DNA of 64,000 nucleotides from Muricoccus harenae (GCF_009848505.1 NZ_WWDL01000002.1:124001-188000); one strand, 5' to 3'. Positions 1 through 9,373 are shown, numbered from the stretch's first letter. Notes: generated by a model from the sequence alone, not told the origin. Made by a program: numbers and translations.

Positions 1-521
1 CCATTCGCCTGGGCCGTGCCATGGAAGAGCTGGACATCCTCTGGTTCGAGGAGCCCATCAGCCCTGAGGATCATGACGGCTATGTCGAGGTCACGCGCGC
101 GCTCGACATGGCCGTGGCCGGCGGGGAGAACGACTTCACCCGCTGGGGCTTTCGCGACGTGATCGCGCGCAAGGCGATGGACATCGTGCAGCCCGATGTC
201 TGTGCTGCCGGTGGGATCAGCGAATGCCGCAAGATCGCCGCCATGGCATCGGCACATGGGGTGGAATGCGTGCCGCATGCCTGGGGCTCTGCAATCGGGC
301 TGGCGGCGACGGTGCAGTTCCTTGCCGCCCTTCCGGATACGCCTCCAGCCTTCCGGCCGATGCCGCCCATGCTGGAATTCGAGCAGACGCCGAACCCGCT
401 GCGCGATCATCTCGCGAAGGACCCGATCGTCCAGCGCGGTGGCATCGTGCGCGTGCCGGATGGCCCCGGTCTCGGCATCGAGGTCGATCTCGACATCCTC
501 GCGCAATACAAGGTGGCCTGA
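1..521 (+). CDS. Mandelate racemase/muconate lactonizing enzyme family protein, C-terminal part (5' truncated)
   Basis: The window opens inside this gene; the frame is open from base 3, so only the C-terminal half of an enolase-superfamily sugar-acid dehydratase or racemase is present. Visible are the metal-ligand region WFEEP, the AGGEN segment with the next acidic ligand, QPDVCAAGG, and the VPHAWGS segment that carries the general-base histidine of the family. Enzymes of this class abstract the proton alpha to a carboxylate, usually on aldonic or uronic acids. It is the first of three paralogues in one run and is followed after 2 bases by the hydroxyacid dehydrogenase, so it is surely in that operon. 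The substrate cannot be told from sequence. Confidence 0.9.
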   Translation, partial: IRLGRAMEELDILWFEEPISPEDHDGYVEVTRALDMAVAGGENDFTRWGFRDVIARKAMDIVQPDVCAAGGISECRKIAAMASAHGVECVPHAWGSAIGLAATVQFLAALPDTPPAFRPMPPMLEFEQTPNPLRDHLAKDPIVQRGGIVRVPDGPGLGIEVDLDILAQYKVA

Positions 522-523
522 GC

Positions 524-1522
524 ATGCTGGTCGCGCTGACTGACCCCATCGATCCGAGCGGCGAGGCCGTGCTTCGCGCCGCCGGACATCAGGTGGAACT
601 GCCCGGGGCAGACGGTCTTGGGCCTCTGCTCGCTCGCGCGGATGCGGTGGTGGTACGGCGCAAGCTGCCTGACGACCTCTCCGCCCGCGCGCCTCGCCTG
701 CTCGCAGCGGTGCGGCAGGGTGTGGGCGTGGACATGATCCCGGTAGAGGACTGCACGACCCACGGCGTGCTGGTGGCTAATGTGCCGGGCGCCAATGCGG
801 ATTCCGTCGCAGAATTCGCCGTGGCGCAGATGCTTGCCATCGCCCGCGGCGCCCAGGCCATGCATGCCGCCCTGCTGACGGATGGCTGGGACCGCGCGCG
901 GACCCGCACCTCCACCGCCTTCGAGCTGCGCGGCCGCACCCTCGGAGTCGTCGGTGTCGGGGCCATCGGGACGAGATTGGGGGAGATTGCAGGGGCGGGC
1001 TTCCGCATGCGCGTGCTCGGCTACCGGCGCAATGCGAGCGCGCTCCCCCCCAGCATCGCCTATGCCGATCTCGAAAGCATCTTCGCCGAAAGCGACTTCA
1101 TCGCCCTGGCTTGTCCGCTGACGCCGGAGACACGAGGCCTCGCCTCGGCCGCTCGGATCGCCCTGATGAAGCCGGGGGCCTGGCTCCTCAACCTCGCGCG
1201 TGGGCCGGTGGTCGATGGCACTGCCCTGGTGGATGCCTTGCGCGACGGGCGGATCGGAGGCGCGGCGCTGGATGTGTTCGACGAGCAGCCACTCGCAACG
1301 GGCCATCCTCTGCGCAGTCTCCCCAACGTGCTGCTCACTCCGCATGCCGCGGGGCTGAGCGGCGAGGCGGTGGAGCGCATGAGCGTGGGTGCCGCCGAGG
1401 AGGTGGTGCGGATCCTGGCCGGCGGGCGCCCCCGGTCCTTCATCAATCCAGAGGCCTGGAAGGCATCGCGCAGGCGTCGCGACCTGCTCGGCCATCCGGT
1501 CCAGGAGGTTAATGCCGCATGA
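524..1522 (+). CDS. D-isomer-specific 2-hydroxyacid dehydrogenase family protein
   Basis: A 332-residue NAD-dependent dehydrogenase that would interconvert a 2-hydroxyacid and a 2-keto acid in the cytoplasm. The Rossmann motif GVVGVGAIG lies near residue 145. The catalytic arginine region (NLARGPVVDGTAL), the acidic segment ALDVFDEQPL and the histidine of LLTPHAAG follow in the family order. The ATG at 524 is chosen because it lies just behind the upstream stop and begins the family N-terminus; the frame is open much further upstream, but that part only shadows the neighbour. It overlaps the next gene by ATGA. Between enolase-superfamily dehydratases it probably reduces or oxidises the 2-keto acid of the same sugar-acid route; this role is inferred. 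Confidence 0.9.
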   Translation: MLVALTDPIDPSGEAVLRAAGHQVELPGADGLGPLLARADAVVVRRKLPDDLSARAPRLLAAVRQGVGVDMIPVEDCTTHGVLVANVPGANADSVAEFAVAQMLAIARGAQAMHAALLTDGWDRARTRTSTAFELRGRTLGVVGVGAIGTRLGEIAGAGFRMRVLGYRRNASALPPSIAYADLESIFAESDFIALACPLTPETRGLASAARIALMKPGAWLLNLARGPVVDGTALVDALRDGRIGGAALDVFDEQPLATGHPLRSLPNVLLTPHAAGLSGEAVERMSVGAAEEVVRILAGGRPRSFINPEAWKASRRRRDLLGHPVQEVNAA

Positions 1523-2694
1523 GGATTTCCCGTGTCCGCGCCACCTGGTGCCGTGTTCCCATCCCTTATGAGCGTCAGCACACCAGCGACTTCGGCCGCG
1601 TCCCCACCTTCGACTCCGTCATCGTGCGGGTGGATACCGAATGCGGCCTGACCGGTTGGGGCGAGGCGAAGGCCGGTGTCGGCAGCGCCGCCGCCTGCGC
1701 CGGCCTCGCCGCCATCGTGAATGACGATTACGCGCCGCTGCTGGTGGGGCAGGATCCGCGCGACATCTCCCGCCTTTGGGACGTGATGTACAACACACCG
1801 CGCGAAGGATACGCCGTTGCCGGAGGCTATGCGCTGCCTCAGGTCGGGCGTCGCGGACTTTCCATTTCTGCCTTGGCGGGCGTGGATGTCGCCTTATGGG
1901 ATATCCTGGGCAAGTCGCTCGGCGTGCCAGTCTGGCGGCTGCTGGGTGGCAAGCGGGTCGAGCGCATGCCGGCCTATGCCTCGGGCGGCTGGGCGGATGC
2001 CGCGAATATCGGTGCACAGCTTCAAGGCTATTGCGACAAGGCCGGCTTCCGCGCGGTGAAGATGCGGGTCGGTGTGATGGATGGCTCCCCCGCGCGCTCG
2101 GCGGCGCGGGTGCGGGCGGCGCGGGTGACGCTCGGGCCTGACATCCGGCTGATGGCGGATGCGCATGGCACCTGGACCGTCGCCGAGGCGCGGGCGTTCG
2201 CGCGGATGGTCGAGGACTGCGACCTGTTCTGGTTCGAGGAGCCGGTCAGCGCAGATGACAAGGCCGGCATGGCCGAGGTGCGCCGTTCCTCCGCCGTCCC
2301 GATCAGCGCCGGCGAGAGCGAGTTCACTCGCCACGACTTCCGCGAGATTTGCGAGTTGCGGGCAGCTGATGTGCTGCAGCCCGATCTCGCCATCGCGGGG
2401 GGGCTGACGGAGGGGCTGCGGATTTCCGCCCTCGCCTCAGCGTTCAACCTGCGGCTGGCCCCACATCTCTGGTCCGGCGCACCCGCCTTCGCGGCGGGGC
2501 TGCATCTGGCAGCGACGCAGAGCGCGGGCTTCATCCTGGAATACTCGCTCGGCCATAATCCGATGCTGCACGACCTGATCGAGGAATCCTTCCCGGTGGA
2601 GGACGGTCACGTGGCCATCCCGGACCGCCCTGGGCTCGGGATCACCGTACGGGAATCCTTCCTGGAACAGTACGGGCAGGGGAGGGCGGCATGA
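1519..2694 (+). CDS. Mandelate racemase/muconate lactonizing enzyme family protein
   Basis: A full-length (391 aa) enolase-superfamily enzyme. After the N-terminal capping domain, the barrel shows AVKMRVG (the K-x-K/R position of the mandelate racemase group), MADAHG, WFEEPV, SAGESEF, QPDLAIAGG and LAPHLWSG, so all metal ligands and the catalytic histidine are in place. The likely reaction is dehydration or epimerisation of an acid sugar. It overlaps the dehydrogenase before it and the paralogue after it by ATGA, which indicates translational coupling. It resembles its two neighbours in motif order but is clearly diverged, so different substrates are plausible. Confidence 0.93.
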   Translation: MRISRVRATWCRVPIPYERQHTSDFGRVPTFDSVIVRVDTECGLTGWGEAKAGVGSAAACAGLAAIVNDDYAPLLVGQDPRDISRLWDVMYNTPREGYAVAGGYALPQVGRRGLSISALAGVDVALWDILGKSLGVPVWRLLGGKRVERMPAYASGGWADAANIGAQLQGYCDKAGFRAVKMRVGVMDGSPARSAARVRAARVTLGPDIRLMADAHGTWTVAEARAFARMVEDCDLFWFEEPVSADDKAGMAEVRRSSAVPISAGESEFTRHDFREICELRAADVLQPDLAIAGGLTEGLRISALASAFNLRLAPHLWSGAPAFAAGLHLAATQSAGFILEYSLGHNPMLHDLIEESFPVEDGHVAIPDRPGLGITVRESFLEQYGQGRAA

Positions 2695-3830
2695 GGATCG
2701 CATCCATCGAGGCCTTCCCGACCTCCTTCCCGGTTCCCGAGGGAGGTGGTGTCTCCCTCGGCGTCGGCCGTGCGGTGAAGCGTGACGCAGTGGTGGTGAA
2801 AGTCACCACTGAGAGCGGAATCGTGGGCTGGGGCGAAAGCCATCACGGCCGCGCCCACACGGCCGTCGCTGCGCTGCTGCAAACCACGCTGCGCCGGCTT
2901 GTGGTCGGCATGGAGGCCACCGACACGGTGGGCGTGTGGAACCGCATCTATCGCGGCCAGCTCGCCAGCCACGGCATGGGCGCGGGCTGCGCCCTCGCAA
3001 TGTCCGGGCTCGACATGGCGCTATGGGATATCCGCGGAAAGGCGGTGGGTCTGCCGCTGTATCGCCTGCTCGGCGGCGCCTCCCGGGCTGTGCCAGCCTA
3101 TGCGGGCGGCGTCGCGCTTGGCTACCAACCGCCTGCGGAGCTGGTGGAGGAGGCGCGGCCGCATATCGAGGCCGGCTACCGCGCCGTGAAGCTCCGGATC
3201 GGCGACACGGTGGGAAATGACATCACGCGCATGGAAGCGGTGCGGCACGCCTTCGGCGAGGGCATCGACATCCTGGCCGATGCCAACACGGCCTACAGCC
3301 TCGCGGATGTCCGCCGCGTCATGCCGGCGATGGATGCGCTCTCGATGGGCTGGTTGGAGGAGCCCTTTCCCCCGCATGACCACCGCGCCTATCGCGAGGC
3401 CCGCAGCTATGGCCGCACGCCGCTGGCGGCGGGGGAAAACCACTTCACCCGCTTCGAATTCGCACCGCTCCTGGCGGATGACAGCATCGGTATCTGGCAG
3501 CCGGATCTTTCGAAATGCGGCGGCCTCACCGAGGCGCTGCGGATCGCCGCCATTGCCTCCGCGCACAAGATTCCGGTGCATCCGCACAGCTCGATGACGG
3601 GGCTGAACCAGGCCGCGACGATCCACTTTCTCTGCGCGATCGACAATGCCGGTTACTTCGAAGCCGACGTATCGCGCGGAAACCTTTTCCGGGATGCGCT
3701 TGTCAGCGAGCCATGGCGGATCGGCGCCGACGGATGCGTTCGCCCGAGCGAGGCGCCCGGTATCGGCATAGAGCTGGATGAAGAATGGCTGCGGGCCCAT
3801 CCCGCAATCGAGGGCCCCGGCTACGTGTGA
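2691..3830 (+). CDS. Mandelate racemase/muconate lactonizing enzyme family protein
   Basis: A 379-residue enolase-superfamily protein, third of the tandem set. Motifs in order are AVKLRIG, LADANT, WLEEPFPP, AAGENHF, QPDLSKCGG and VHPHSSMTG, which gives the lysine, the three acidic metal ligands and the histidine of the active site. The changes LADANT and PHSSM against MADAHG and PHLWSG in its neighbour suggest a different substrate subclass. It starts inside the stop of the previous gene (ATGA). It is followed after 58 bases by a Bug-type receptor that would supply the substrate. The exact acid sugar is unknown. Confidence 0.93.
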   Translation: MRIASIEAFPTSFPVPEGGGVSLGVGRAVKRDAVVVKVTTESGIVGWGESHHGRAHTAVAALLQTTLRRLVVGMEATDTVGVWNRIYRGQLASHGMGAGCALAMSGLDMALWDIRGKAVGLPLYRLLGGASRAVPAYAGGVALGYQPPAELVEEARPHIEAGYRAVKLRIGDTVGNDITRMEAVRHAFGEGIDILADANTAYSLADVRRVMPAMDALSMGWLEEPFPPHDHRAYREARSYGRTPLAAGENHFTRFEFAPLLADDSIGIWQPDLSKCGGLTEALRIAAIASAHKIPVHPHSSMTGLNQAATIHFLCAIDNAGYFEADVSRGNLFRDALVSEPWRIGADGCVRPSEAPGIGIELDEEWLRAHPAIEGPGYV

Positions 3831-3888
3831 GACCTGTTCCCGATGACTGCCCCGGAACGAGGGCGGCGCGAAACACAAGGAGGACTCC

Positions 3889-4884
3889 ATGACCGATACC
3901 AACAGGCGCGGCATAGCCCGCAACCTCGCCGCCGCCGCACTCGCCGCCGCGGCCATCTTCGCCCCTGTAGAGTCACGCGCCGCCGACCCGGCCTTTACCC
4001 GCGATGTTCGCTTCCTCAACCCCTTCGCCCCGGGCGGTACCTCTGACCTGATCGGCCGCATCCTGGCCGAGCAGCTCGGTAAGCAGATCGGTCAGCAGGT
4101 GGTGGTGGAGAACCGCACCGGCGGCGGCGGCGTGGTTGCGGCGCAGGAGCTGGCGCGAAGCGCGCCTGACGGGCACACCATCCTGCTCGCCTCCATGGGC
4201 ATCCTGACGGTGACGCCGCAGATGCAGCCACTACCCTATGACGTGGACAAGGACCTTGTTCCGGTCGTCAACATCGCTTCCGTCTACAACATCCTCGTCA
4301 CTGGACCCCGCTCGCCGATCCGCAGCTGGAAGGACTTGGCGCAGCTGTCCAAGGATCGTTCCCGCACCACGACCTGCGCGACGGTTGGCGCAGGCTCTAG
4401 CCAGCAGCTCTCCTGCATCCTGTTCGCGGCGCTCACCGGCGGGCAGATCACCCAAGTCCCCTACCGTGGCGGCGCCCCGGCCATCCTCGACATTTCGACC
4501 GGCCGCGTGGACGTCATGTTCGGCAACATGCCGGAATTCATGGGCCAGATTCGCGATGGCGGGTTGCGGGCCGTGGCCTATGGCGCGGCCGAGGCCTCAC
4601 CGCTTGTGCCGAACCTGCCCGTCATCTCGAAGGACGGGCTACCGGGATTCGTCATCCCGAGCTGGTTCGGCGTGGTGGTGCCCGGTCGCACGCCGGAGCC
4701 GATGGTGGAGCGATGGAATGCTGAGCTGAACCGCGCCATGCAGACGCCTGAGGTGCAGCGCCGCTTTACGGAGAACGGTCTGCAACGCCTGGGTGGTACG
4801 CGGGAGGACTTCCTCCGCCAGATCGGGGCCGATCGCCAACGTTGGGGGGCGGTTATCCGGGAACACAACATCCGGCCCGAATAA
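3889..4884 (+). CDS. Bug-family tripartite tricarboxylate transporter substrate-binding protein
   Basis: A 331-residue periplasmic receptor of the TctC/Bug family. The first 31 residues form a signal peptide with a basic start, an Ala-rich core and a cleavage region SRAADP. The mature part has the family hallmarks FLNPFAPGGTSDLIGR, VVVENRTGGGG and VPYRGGAPAILD. An AAGGAGG ribosome site sits 5 bases before the ATG. It closes the run of dehydratases, so it probably binds their carboxylated substrate. No TctA/TctB membrane partners are nearby, as is usual for the many orphan Bug receptors of this group. Confidence 0.93.
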   Translation: MTDTNRRGIARNLAAAALAAAAIFAPVESRAADPAFTRDVRFLNPFAPGGTSDLIGRILAEQLGKQIGQQVVVENRTGGGGVVAAQELARSAPDGHTILLASMGILTVTPQMQPLPYDVDKDLVPVVNIASVYNILVTGPRSPIRSWKDLAQLSKDRSRTTTCATVGAGSSQQLSCILFAALTGGQITQVPYRGGAPAILDISTGRVDVMFGNMPEFMGQIRDGGLRAVAYGAAEASPLVPNLPVISKDGLPGFVIPSWFGVVVPGRTPEPMVERWNAELNRAMQTPEVQRRFTENGLQRLGGTREDFLRQIGADRQRWGAVIREHNIRPE

Positions 4885-4892
4885 CCGGTTAC

Positions 4893-4930
4893 GCAGGGGC
4901 CGGCTCACCCTGCTGCGGCCGGCCCCCTGC
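4893..4930. terminator. GC-rich hairpin between convergent genes
   Basis: The arms GCAGGGGCCGGC (4893-4904) and GCCGGCCCCCTGC (4918-4930) pair over about 12 bases with one bulged C and a 13-base loop. It sits between the end of the Bug gene and the end of the convergent dehydrogenase, so it could end transcription both ways. There is no clear T tract, so it may be Rho-assisted or only a structural hairpin. Confidence 0.45.
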
Positions 4931-4956
4931 AGCCCGCACCTTTCGCCCCGCACTTT

Positions 4957-5901
4957 TCAAGCCGTCTGTCCAAGTGCGAGGCGCTTGGCCTTGATCAGGG
5001 CAACAAGAATGCGGTCCCGCCAAGCCTTGCGGGCCTCCAGCGCCGCAGCCGGAAGTTGCTCGCGCCGTTGAGCCTCAACCTTCGCCACCAAGGCGTCGCC
5101 CCAGGCACGTGGATTCGCCTGCTCCCTGGCCAGATCGTAATACATGGGCCCGAGTTTTGCGCAGTAGTCCGCCAGGCCATCCTTGGCATTGAGGTCGATC
5201 GTCTCGAACGGGCCTATGAAGCACCAGCGCAGCCCGAGCCCGTCCGCCATGGCCGCATCCACGGCTGCCGAATCGCATATCCCGTCTTCCACCAGCCGGA
5301 AGGCCTCGGCCAGCACGGCGCTCTGCAGGCGGTTCGCGATGAAACCCCGGACCTCGCGGCTCAGGCGGATCGGCGATTGGCCCACCTGGCGCATCAGCGC
5401 TTCCGTGCGGTCCACCACCTCCGGACAGGTCCAGGGGGCCGGGACGAGTTCCACCAGCGGGATCAGATGTGGCGGGTTGATCGGATGGGAGACGAGGCAG
5501 CGCTCGCGCCCCTCGATATCGGCGGTGAAGGAGGAGGCCGGCAGCCCCGAGGTGGAACTGGCCAGGATCGCCCCTGGCTTCGCCAGCGGGGCAAGCTCCC
5601 GGTAAAGAGCCTGCTTGATCGGAAGCCGTTCGGGCGCGCTTTCCTGAACATAATCGGCATCCGCCACCGCCTCGGCCAGGCTTCCGGCGCTGCGCATCCT
5701 CCGCAGCACCTGCTCCGGCGTCTGGCCGTTGAGCAAACCCTGGCCGGCCAGCATGGGGGCCGCGGCGCGCGCGAGATCCAGCGCGGCGGTAACCGAAGCG
5801 GGCGACGGGTCGTAAAGCACCACATCAAGGCCCGCCCGAGCAAAGACGAGGGCCCAGGAGCCCCCGACCAGGCCACAGCCGACAACGGCGATTCTGTTCA
5901 T
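4957..5901 (-). CDS. 3-hydroxyacyl-CoA dehydrogenase family NAD-binding protein (lambda-crystallin/L-gulonate dehydrogenase-like)
   Basis: A 314-residue single-domain protein with an N-terminal Rossmann motif VVGCGLVGGSWA, then LYDPSP, and the catalytic region SHPINPPHLIPLVELV, where the histidine and the asparagine-proline segment match the 3-hydroxyacyl-CoA dehydrogenase family. The short length (about 310 aa, no hydratase domain) fits the branch that includes lambda-crystallin, L-gulonate 3-dehydrogenase and L-carnitine dehydrogenase more than beta-oxidation enzymes. It stands alone on the minus strand, convergent with the sugar-acid run and divergent from the threonate cluster, so it could act on a 3-hydroxy acid of either route. 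Substrate undecided. Confidence 0.85.
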   Translation of the reverse strand: MNRIAVVGCGLVGGSWALVFARAGLDVVLYDPSPASVTAALDLARAAAPMLAGQGLLNGQTPEQVLRRMRSAGSLAEAVADADYVQESAPERLPIKQALYRELAPLAKPGAILASSTSGLPASSFTADIEGRERCLVSHPINPPHLIPLVELVPAPWTCPEVVDRTEALMRQVGQSPIRLSREVRGFIANRLQSAVLAEAFRLVEDGICDSAAVDAAMADGLGLRWCFIGPFETIDLNAKDGLADYCAKLGPMYYDLAREQANPRAWGDALVAKVEAQRREQLPAAALEARKAWRDRILVALIKAKRLALGQTA

Positions 5902-6121
5902 GCGACGGTTCCGTTCCTCCGATTCCGTCCCTGCTCGGAAACCGCCTCAGGCTAGCGTTATCCTCCAGCACCTTCCATCGGCACTGCCGGGCCCGCACTC
6001 GCCCAGGGCGGTTCGAGCGGCTGGCGCCAACTGCCGTTTTGGTGTTCCCCTGCGATGACGGCGTGTCGTAGCGGCGGTATCCTCCGTTGACGATAGTGCC
6101 GTTCACATCGAGGGCGTTCGC

Positions 6122-7030
6122 ATGAGCAGCAATCGGTACCGTGTCTGCGTGGTCGGTCTCGGTTCCATGGGCATGGGGGCGGCAAGATCCTGCATTGCCG
6201 CGGGGCTCGTCACCTATGGCCTGGACCTGAACCCGGTCGCCTGCCGCACCCTGGAGGAGGCGGGGGCGGAGGCCAGCGGGGCGGATGCGGGGGCATTTGC
6301 CGGCGAACTGGATGCGGTTCTGCTGCTTGTTGTGAACGCCGCGCAGTGCCGCGATGTGCTGTTCGGGCCGGCCGGGCTGGCGGCGAAGTTGCGGCCTGGC
6401 ACCGGGGTCATGGTCTCCGCCACAATTTCCGCCTCGGATTCCCGCACCATCGCCGCAGAACTGGAACCAATGGGCCTGCTGATGCTGGATGCACCGGTGT
6501 CCGGCGGCGCCGCCAAGGCTGCAGCCGGCGAGATGACCGTCATGGCCGCCGGCCCGCCTGCTGCTTTCGAACGGCTGCGGCCGGTGCTCGATGCCGTGGC
6601 AGGCAAGGTCTATGAGATCGGCGGCGAAATCGGTCTCGGCGCCACGGTGAAGATCATCCACCAACTTCTCGCTGGCGTGCACATTGCCGCGGGGGCCGAG
6701 GCCATGGCGCTCGCGGCACGCGCCGGCATTCCGCTGGACACCATGTACCAGGTCGTCACGAACGCCGCCGGCAACAGCTGGATGTTCGAGAACCGCATGA
6801 AGCACGTGGTCGAAGGCGACTATACGCCGCATTCCGCCGTGGACATCTTCGTGAAGGACCTGCGGCTGGTGACGGAGACGGCACTTTCGCTGAACTTCCC
6901 GCTGCCATTGGCGAGTACCGCTTATGCCATGTTCGCCAATGCCAGCAACGCCGGCTTCGGGCGCGAGGACGACGCGGCGGTCATCAAGACCTTTGCCGGC
7001 ATCGAATTGCCCGGCGTGACGGAGAAATGA
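6122..7030 (+). CDS. ltnD: L-threonate dehydrogenase (3-hydroxyisobutyrate dehydrogenase family)
   Basis: A 302-residue NAD-dependent beta-hydroxyacid dehydrogenase. It has GLGSMGMGAA near the N-terminus, LDAPVSGGAAKAAAGEMTVM (substrate-binding signature) and GLGATVKIIHQLLAGVH with the catalytic lysine. On sequence alone it could be any 3-hydroxyisobutyrate dehydrogenase relative. The context (kinase, epimerase-type dehydrogenase and class II aldolase of the four-carbon acid sugar route) points to LtnD, which oxidises L-threonate to 2-oxotetronate. It leads the operon and overlaps otnK by ATGA. The 220 bases before it are the divergent promoter region shared with the minus-strand dehydrogenase. 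Confidence 0.85.
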   Translation: MSSNRYRVCVVGLGSMGMGAARSCIAAGLVTYGLDLNPVACRTLEEAGAEASGADAGAFAGELDAVLLLVVNAAQCRDVLFGPAGLAAKLRPGTGVMVSATISASDSRTIAAELEPMGLLMLDAPVSGGAAKAAAGEMTVMAAGPPAAFERLRPVLDAVAGKVYEIGGEIGLGATVKIIHQLLAGVHIAAGAEAMALAARAGIPLDTMYQVVTNAAGNSWMFENRMKHVVEGDYTPHSAVDIFVKDLRLVTETALSLNFPLPLASTAYAMFANASNAGFGREDDAAVIKTFAGIELPGVTEK

Positions 7031-8286
7031 GCATGCGCCTGGGCGTCATCGCCGACGATTTCACCGGCGCAACCGACATCGCGGGCTTTCTGGTTGCAAA
7101 CGGACTGCGCACGGTGCAGCTCAATGGCGTCCCCCGGGCCGAACTGCAGCTGCAGGTGGATGCGGTGGTGATCAGCCTCAAGACCCGTTCCTGCCCGGTG
7201 GAGGAGGCGGTCTCGCAAAGCCTGGCCTCGCTCGAATGGCTGCGGGCACGCGGTTGCCCGCAGTACTACTTCAAGTATTGCTCCACTTTCGACAGCACGC
7301 CGCGCGGCAACATCGGGCCGGTAACGGATGCGCTTCTGGGGGCGCTGGACGAGGATTTCACCGTTGTGTGCCCAGCCCTGCCGGTGAACGGGCGCACCAT
7401 CTACAACGGCTATCTCTTCGTGAATGGCGTGCCGCTGGAAGAGTCCGGCATGCGCCACCATCCGGTCACGCCCATGACCGACAGCAACCTCATACGATTG
7501 ATGGAGGCGCAGTCTCGGGGCAAAGCCGGAAACGTGCCCAGCAACGTCATGGACCAAGGAGCGGAAGCGGTCGGCACGGCGCTCACGGCCTTGCGGAACG
7601 AGGGTGTCCGCTATGCCGTGCTCGATGCCCTGAATGATGCTCATCTGTTGGCGATGGGCCAGGCGGTGGCGCGGATGAGGCTGGTCACCGGCGGATCGGG
7701 GCTGGCGGACGGCATGGCGCGGGCCTGGGGCAGGGCCGCCGATACCGAGGCGGCCGCCGCCGAAGGCCGGCCGGCCAGGGGCCGCGCGGTGATCCTGTCT
7801 GGCTCTTGCTCACAGATGACCAACGCGCAGGTGGCCACCTATCGCGCCGCCGCGCCCGCGGTCGCAGTGGAAGTGGAGCGCTGCCTCTCCGATGCTGGCT
7901 ATGCCGAGGAGTTGGCCACCTGGACGGCGGCACAGCCTGCCGATGGCCCGGCCCCGCTCGTCTACGCCACGACGGAGCCGGGGCAGTTGAAGGAGCTACA
8001 GACCCGCTTTGGCGCTGCCGAGGCGAGCGCGGCGGTGGAACGCCTCTTCGGCACGCTCGCCCTGAGACTGGAGGCGGCGGGCTTCAACCAGTTCATCGTG
8101 GCCGGCGGCGAGACCTCCGGTGTCATTACCCAATCCCTCGGGATCGGTGGATTCCATATTGGGCCGCAGATCGCGCCGGGGGTGCCCTGGGTGCGTGCGG
8201 TCGACAAGCCGCTGTCACTGGCGCTGAAATCCGGCAATTTCGGGCAGGAGCGCTTCTTCTTCGAGGCGCAGGTCCTGGCCTCCTGA
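7027..8286 (+). CDS. otnK: 3-oxo-tetronate kinase (four-carbon acid sugar kinase family)
   Basis: A 419-residue kinase of the former DUF1537 family. The N-terminal domain starts GVIADDFTGATDIAGF, the family signature. The C-terminal nucleotide-binding half contains ILSGSCSQMTNAQ, VAGGETSGVI and a final segment LALKSGNFG. OtnK phosphorylates 3-oxotetronate at the 4-hydroxyl. Two methionines (7027 and 7033) could start it; 7027 is preferred because it overlaps the ltnD stop (ATGA). A gap of 139 bases separates it from denD. Confidence 0.9.
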   Translation: MSMRLGVIADDFTGATDIAGFLVANGLRTVQLNGVPRAELQLQVDAVVISLKTRSCPVEEAVSQSLASLEWLRARGCPQYYFKYCSTFDSTPRGNIGPVTDALLGALDEDFTVVCPALPVNGRTIYNGYLFVNGVPLEESGMRHHPVTPMTDSNLIRLMEAQSRGKAGNVPSNVMDQGAEAVGTALTALRNEGVRYAVLDALNDAHLLAMGQAVARMRLVTGGSGLADGMARAWGRAADTEAAAAEGRPARGRAVILSGSCSQMTNAQVATYRAAAPAVAVEVERCLSDAGYAEELATWTAAQPADGPAPLVYATTEPGQLKELQTRFGAAEASAAVERLFGTLALRLEAAGFNQFIVAGGETSGVITQSLGIGGFHIGPQIAPGVPWVRAVDKPLSLALKSGNFGQERFFFEAQVLAS

Positions 8287-8425
8287 ATATGCCTGCCACT
8301 GTCGGCAATCTGCCCATGGCGACCTTCGGGCAGCGCTCGCGGTCGTATCGGTCCTTTCAATGCCACGCTGCTCAGGCCGCCATTCGAGATTGCGGCGAGC
8401 AGCGAGAGCCAGGGAGCAAACGTGC

Positions 8426-9373
8426 ATGAAGATCATTGTCACTGGCGGGGGCGGCTTCCTTGGCAGCCGTGTCATCCGCGCGTTGTTGGCGCAAAGCGGT
8501 GTTCCAGCCTTCGACGGTATCGTCTCCGTGGACCTAGCCCCATGCCCCGTGGAGGATCCGCGCGTCACGTCACTGACCGGGGATATCGCGGATCCTGCTT
8601 TCGCGCGGCGTGTCGTGGGACCCGATACGGCTGGCGTTATTCATCTGGCGGCGGTGCTGAGCGGCCAGTCGGAGCAGGATTTCGATCTGGGAATGCGGGT
8701 CAATGTCGACGGCACCCGTGCATTGTTGGAGGCAGCACGCGCCACGGGCCATGCGCCGCGCTTCGTCTTCGCCAGTTCCGTCGCCGTCTTCGGCGGCGAG
8801 ATGCCGGAGGTGGTGCCGGACAGTATGGCAGTGCTTCCCTCTTCCTCCTATGGCGCGGAGAAGGCGATCGGGGAGCTGCTGGTCAACGACTATTCCCGCA
8901 AGGGCTTCATCGACGGCCGCGCCTGCCGTCTGCCGACGATCGTGGTGCGACCTGGGAAACCCAATTCTGCAGCCTCATCCTTCGCAAGTGGTATCATCCG
9001 CGAACCGCTGGCGGGCGTCCCCGCAAACTGCCCGGTGCCGCCGGAGACGCGGATGTGGCTCGCCTCGCCAGACGTGGTGGTGACGAATCTGGTCCATGCC
9101 ATCGCGGTGGATGGCGCGCGCATCGGTTCCTGGCGCACGCTGAACCTGCCCGGCATCTGCGTCACCGTGGCCGACATGCTCGCCAGCCTGGAGCGGGTGG
9201 GTGGAGCCGCGGCGCGCAAGCTGGTCAGCCTGGAACCGGAGCAGCGGATCATCGACATCGTCTGCTCCTGGCCTGGCGACTTCGATGTCACCCGTACCCT
9301 GGCCCTCGGCTTCACCCGCGATGGCGATTTTGATGCGGTGGTGCGGCAGTACAAGGATGAGTTCGTCCGGTGA
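8426..9373 (+). CDS. denD: D-erythronate dehydrogenase (NAD-dependent epimerase/dehydratase family)
   Basis: A 315-residue extended-type SDR. It begins MKIIVTGGGGFLGSRVI with the NAD glycine motif; the active-site pair is in SSYGAEKAIGE (Tyr-x3-Lys). DenD oxidises D-erythronate at C2 to 2-oxotetronate, a second entry to the same pathway as LtnD. The ATG at 8426 is chosen over an upstream in-frame start because AGGGAG lies 9 bases before it and the Rossmann strand starts at once. The assignment to DenD rather than another epimerase rests on family resemblance plus context. Confidence 0.85.
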   Translation: MKIIVTGGGGFLGSRVIRALLAQSGVPAFDGIVSVDLAPCPVEDPRVTSLTGDIADPAFARRVVGPDTAGVIHLAAVLSGQSEQDFDLGMRVNVDGTRALLEAARATGHAPRFVFASSVAVFGGEMPEVVPDSMAVLPSSSYGAEKAIGELLVNDYSRKGFIDGRACRLPTIVVRPGKPNSAASSFASGIIREPLAGVPANCPVPPETRMWLASPDVVVTNLVHAIAVDGARIGSWRTLNLPGICVTVADMLASLERVGGAAARKLVSLEPEQRIIDIVCSWPGDFDVTRTLALGFTRDGDFDAVVRQYKDEFVR

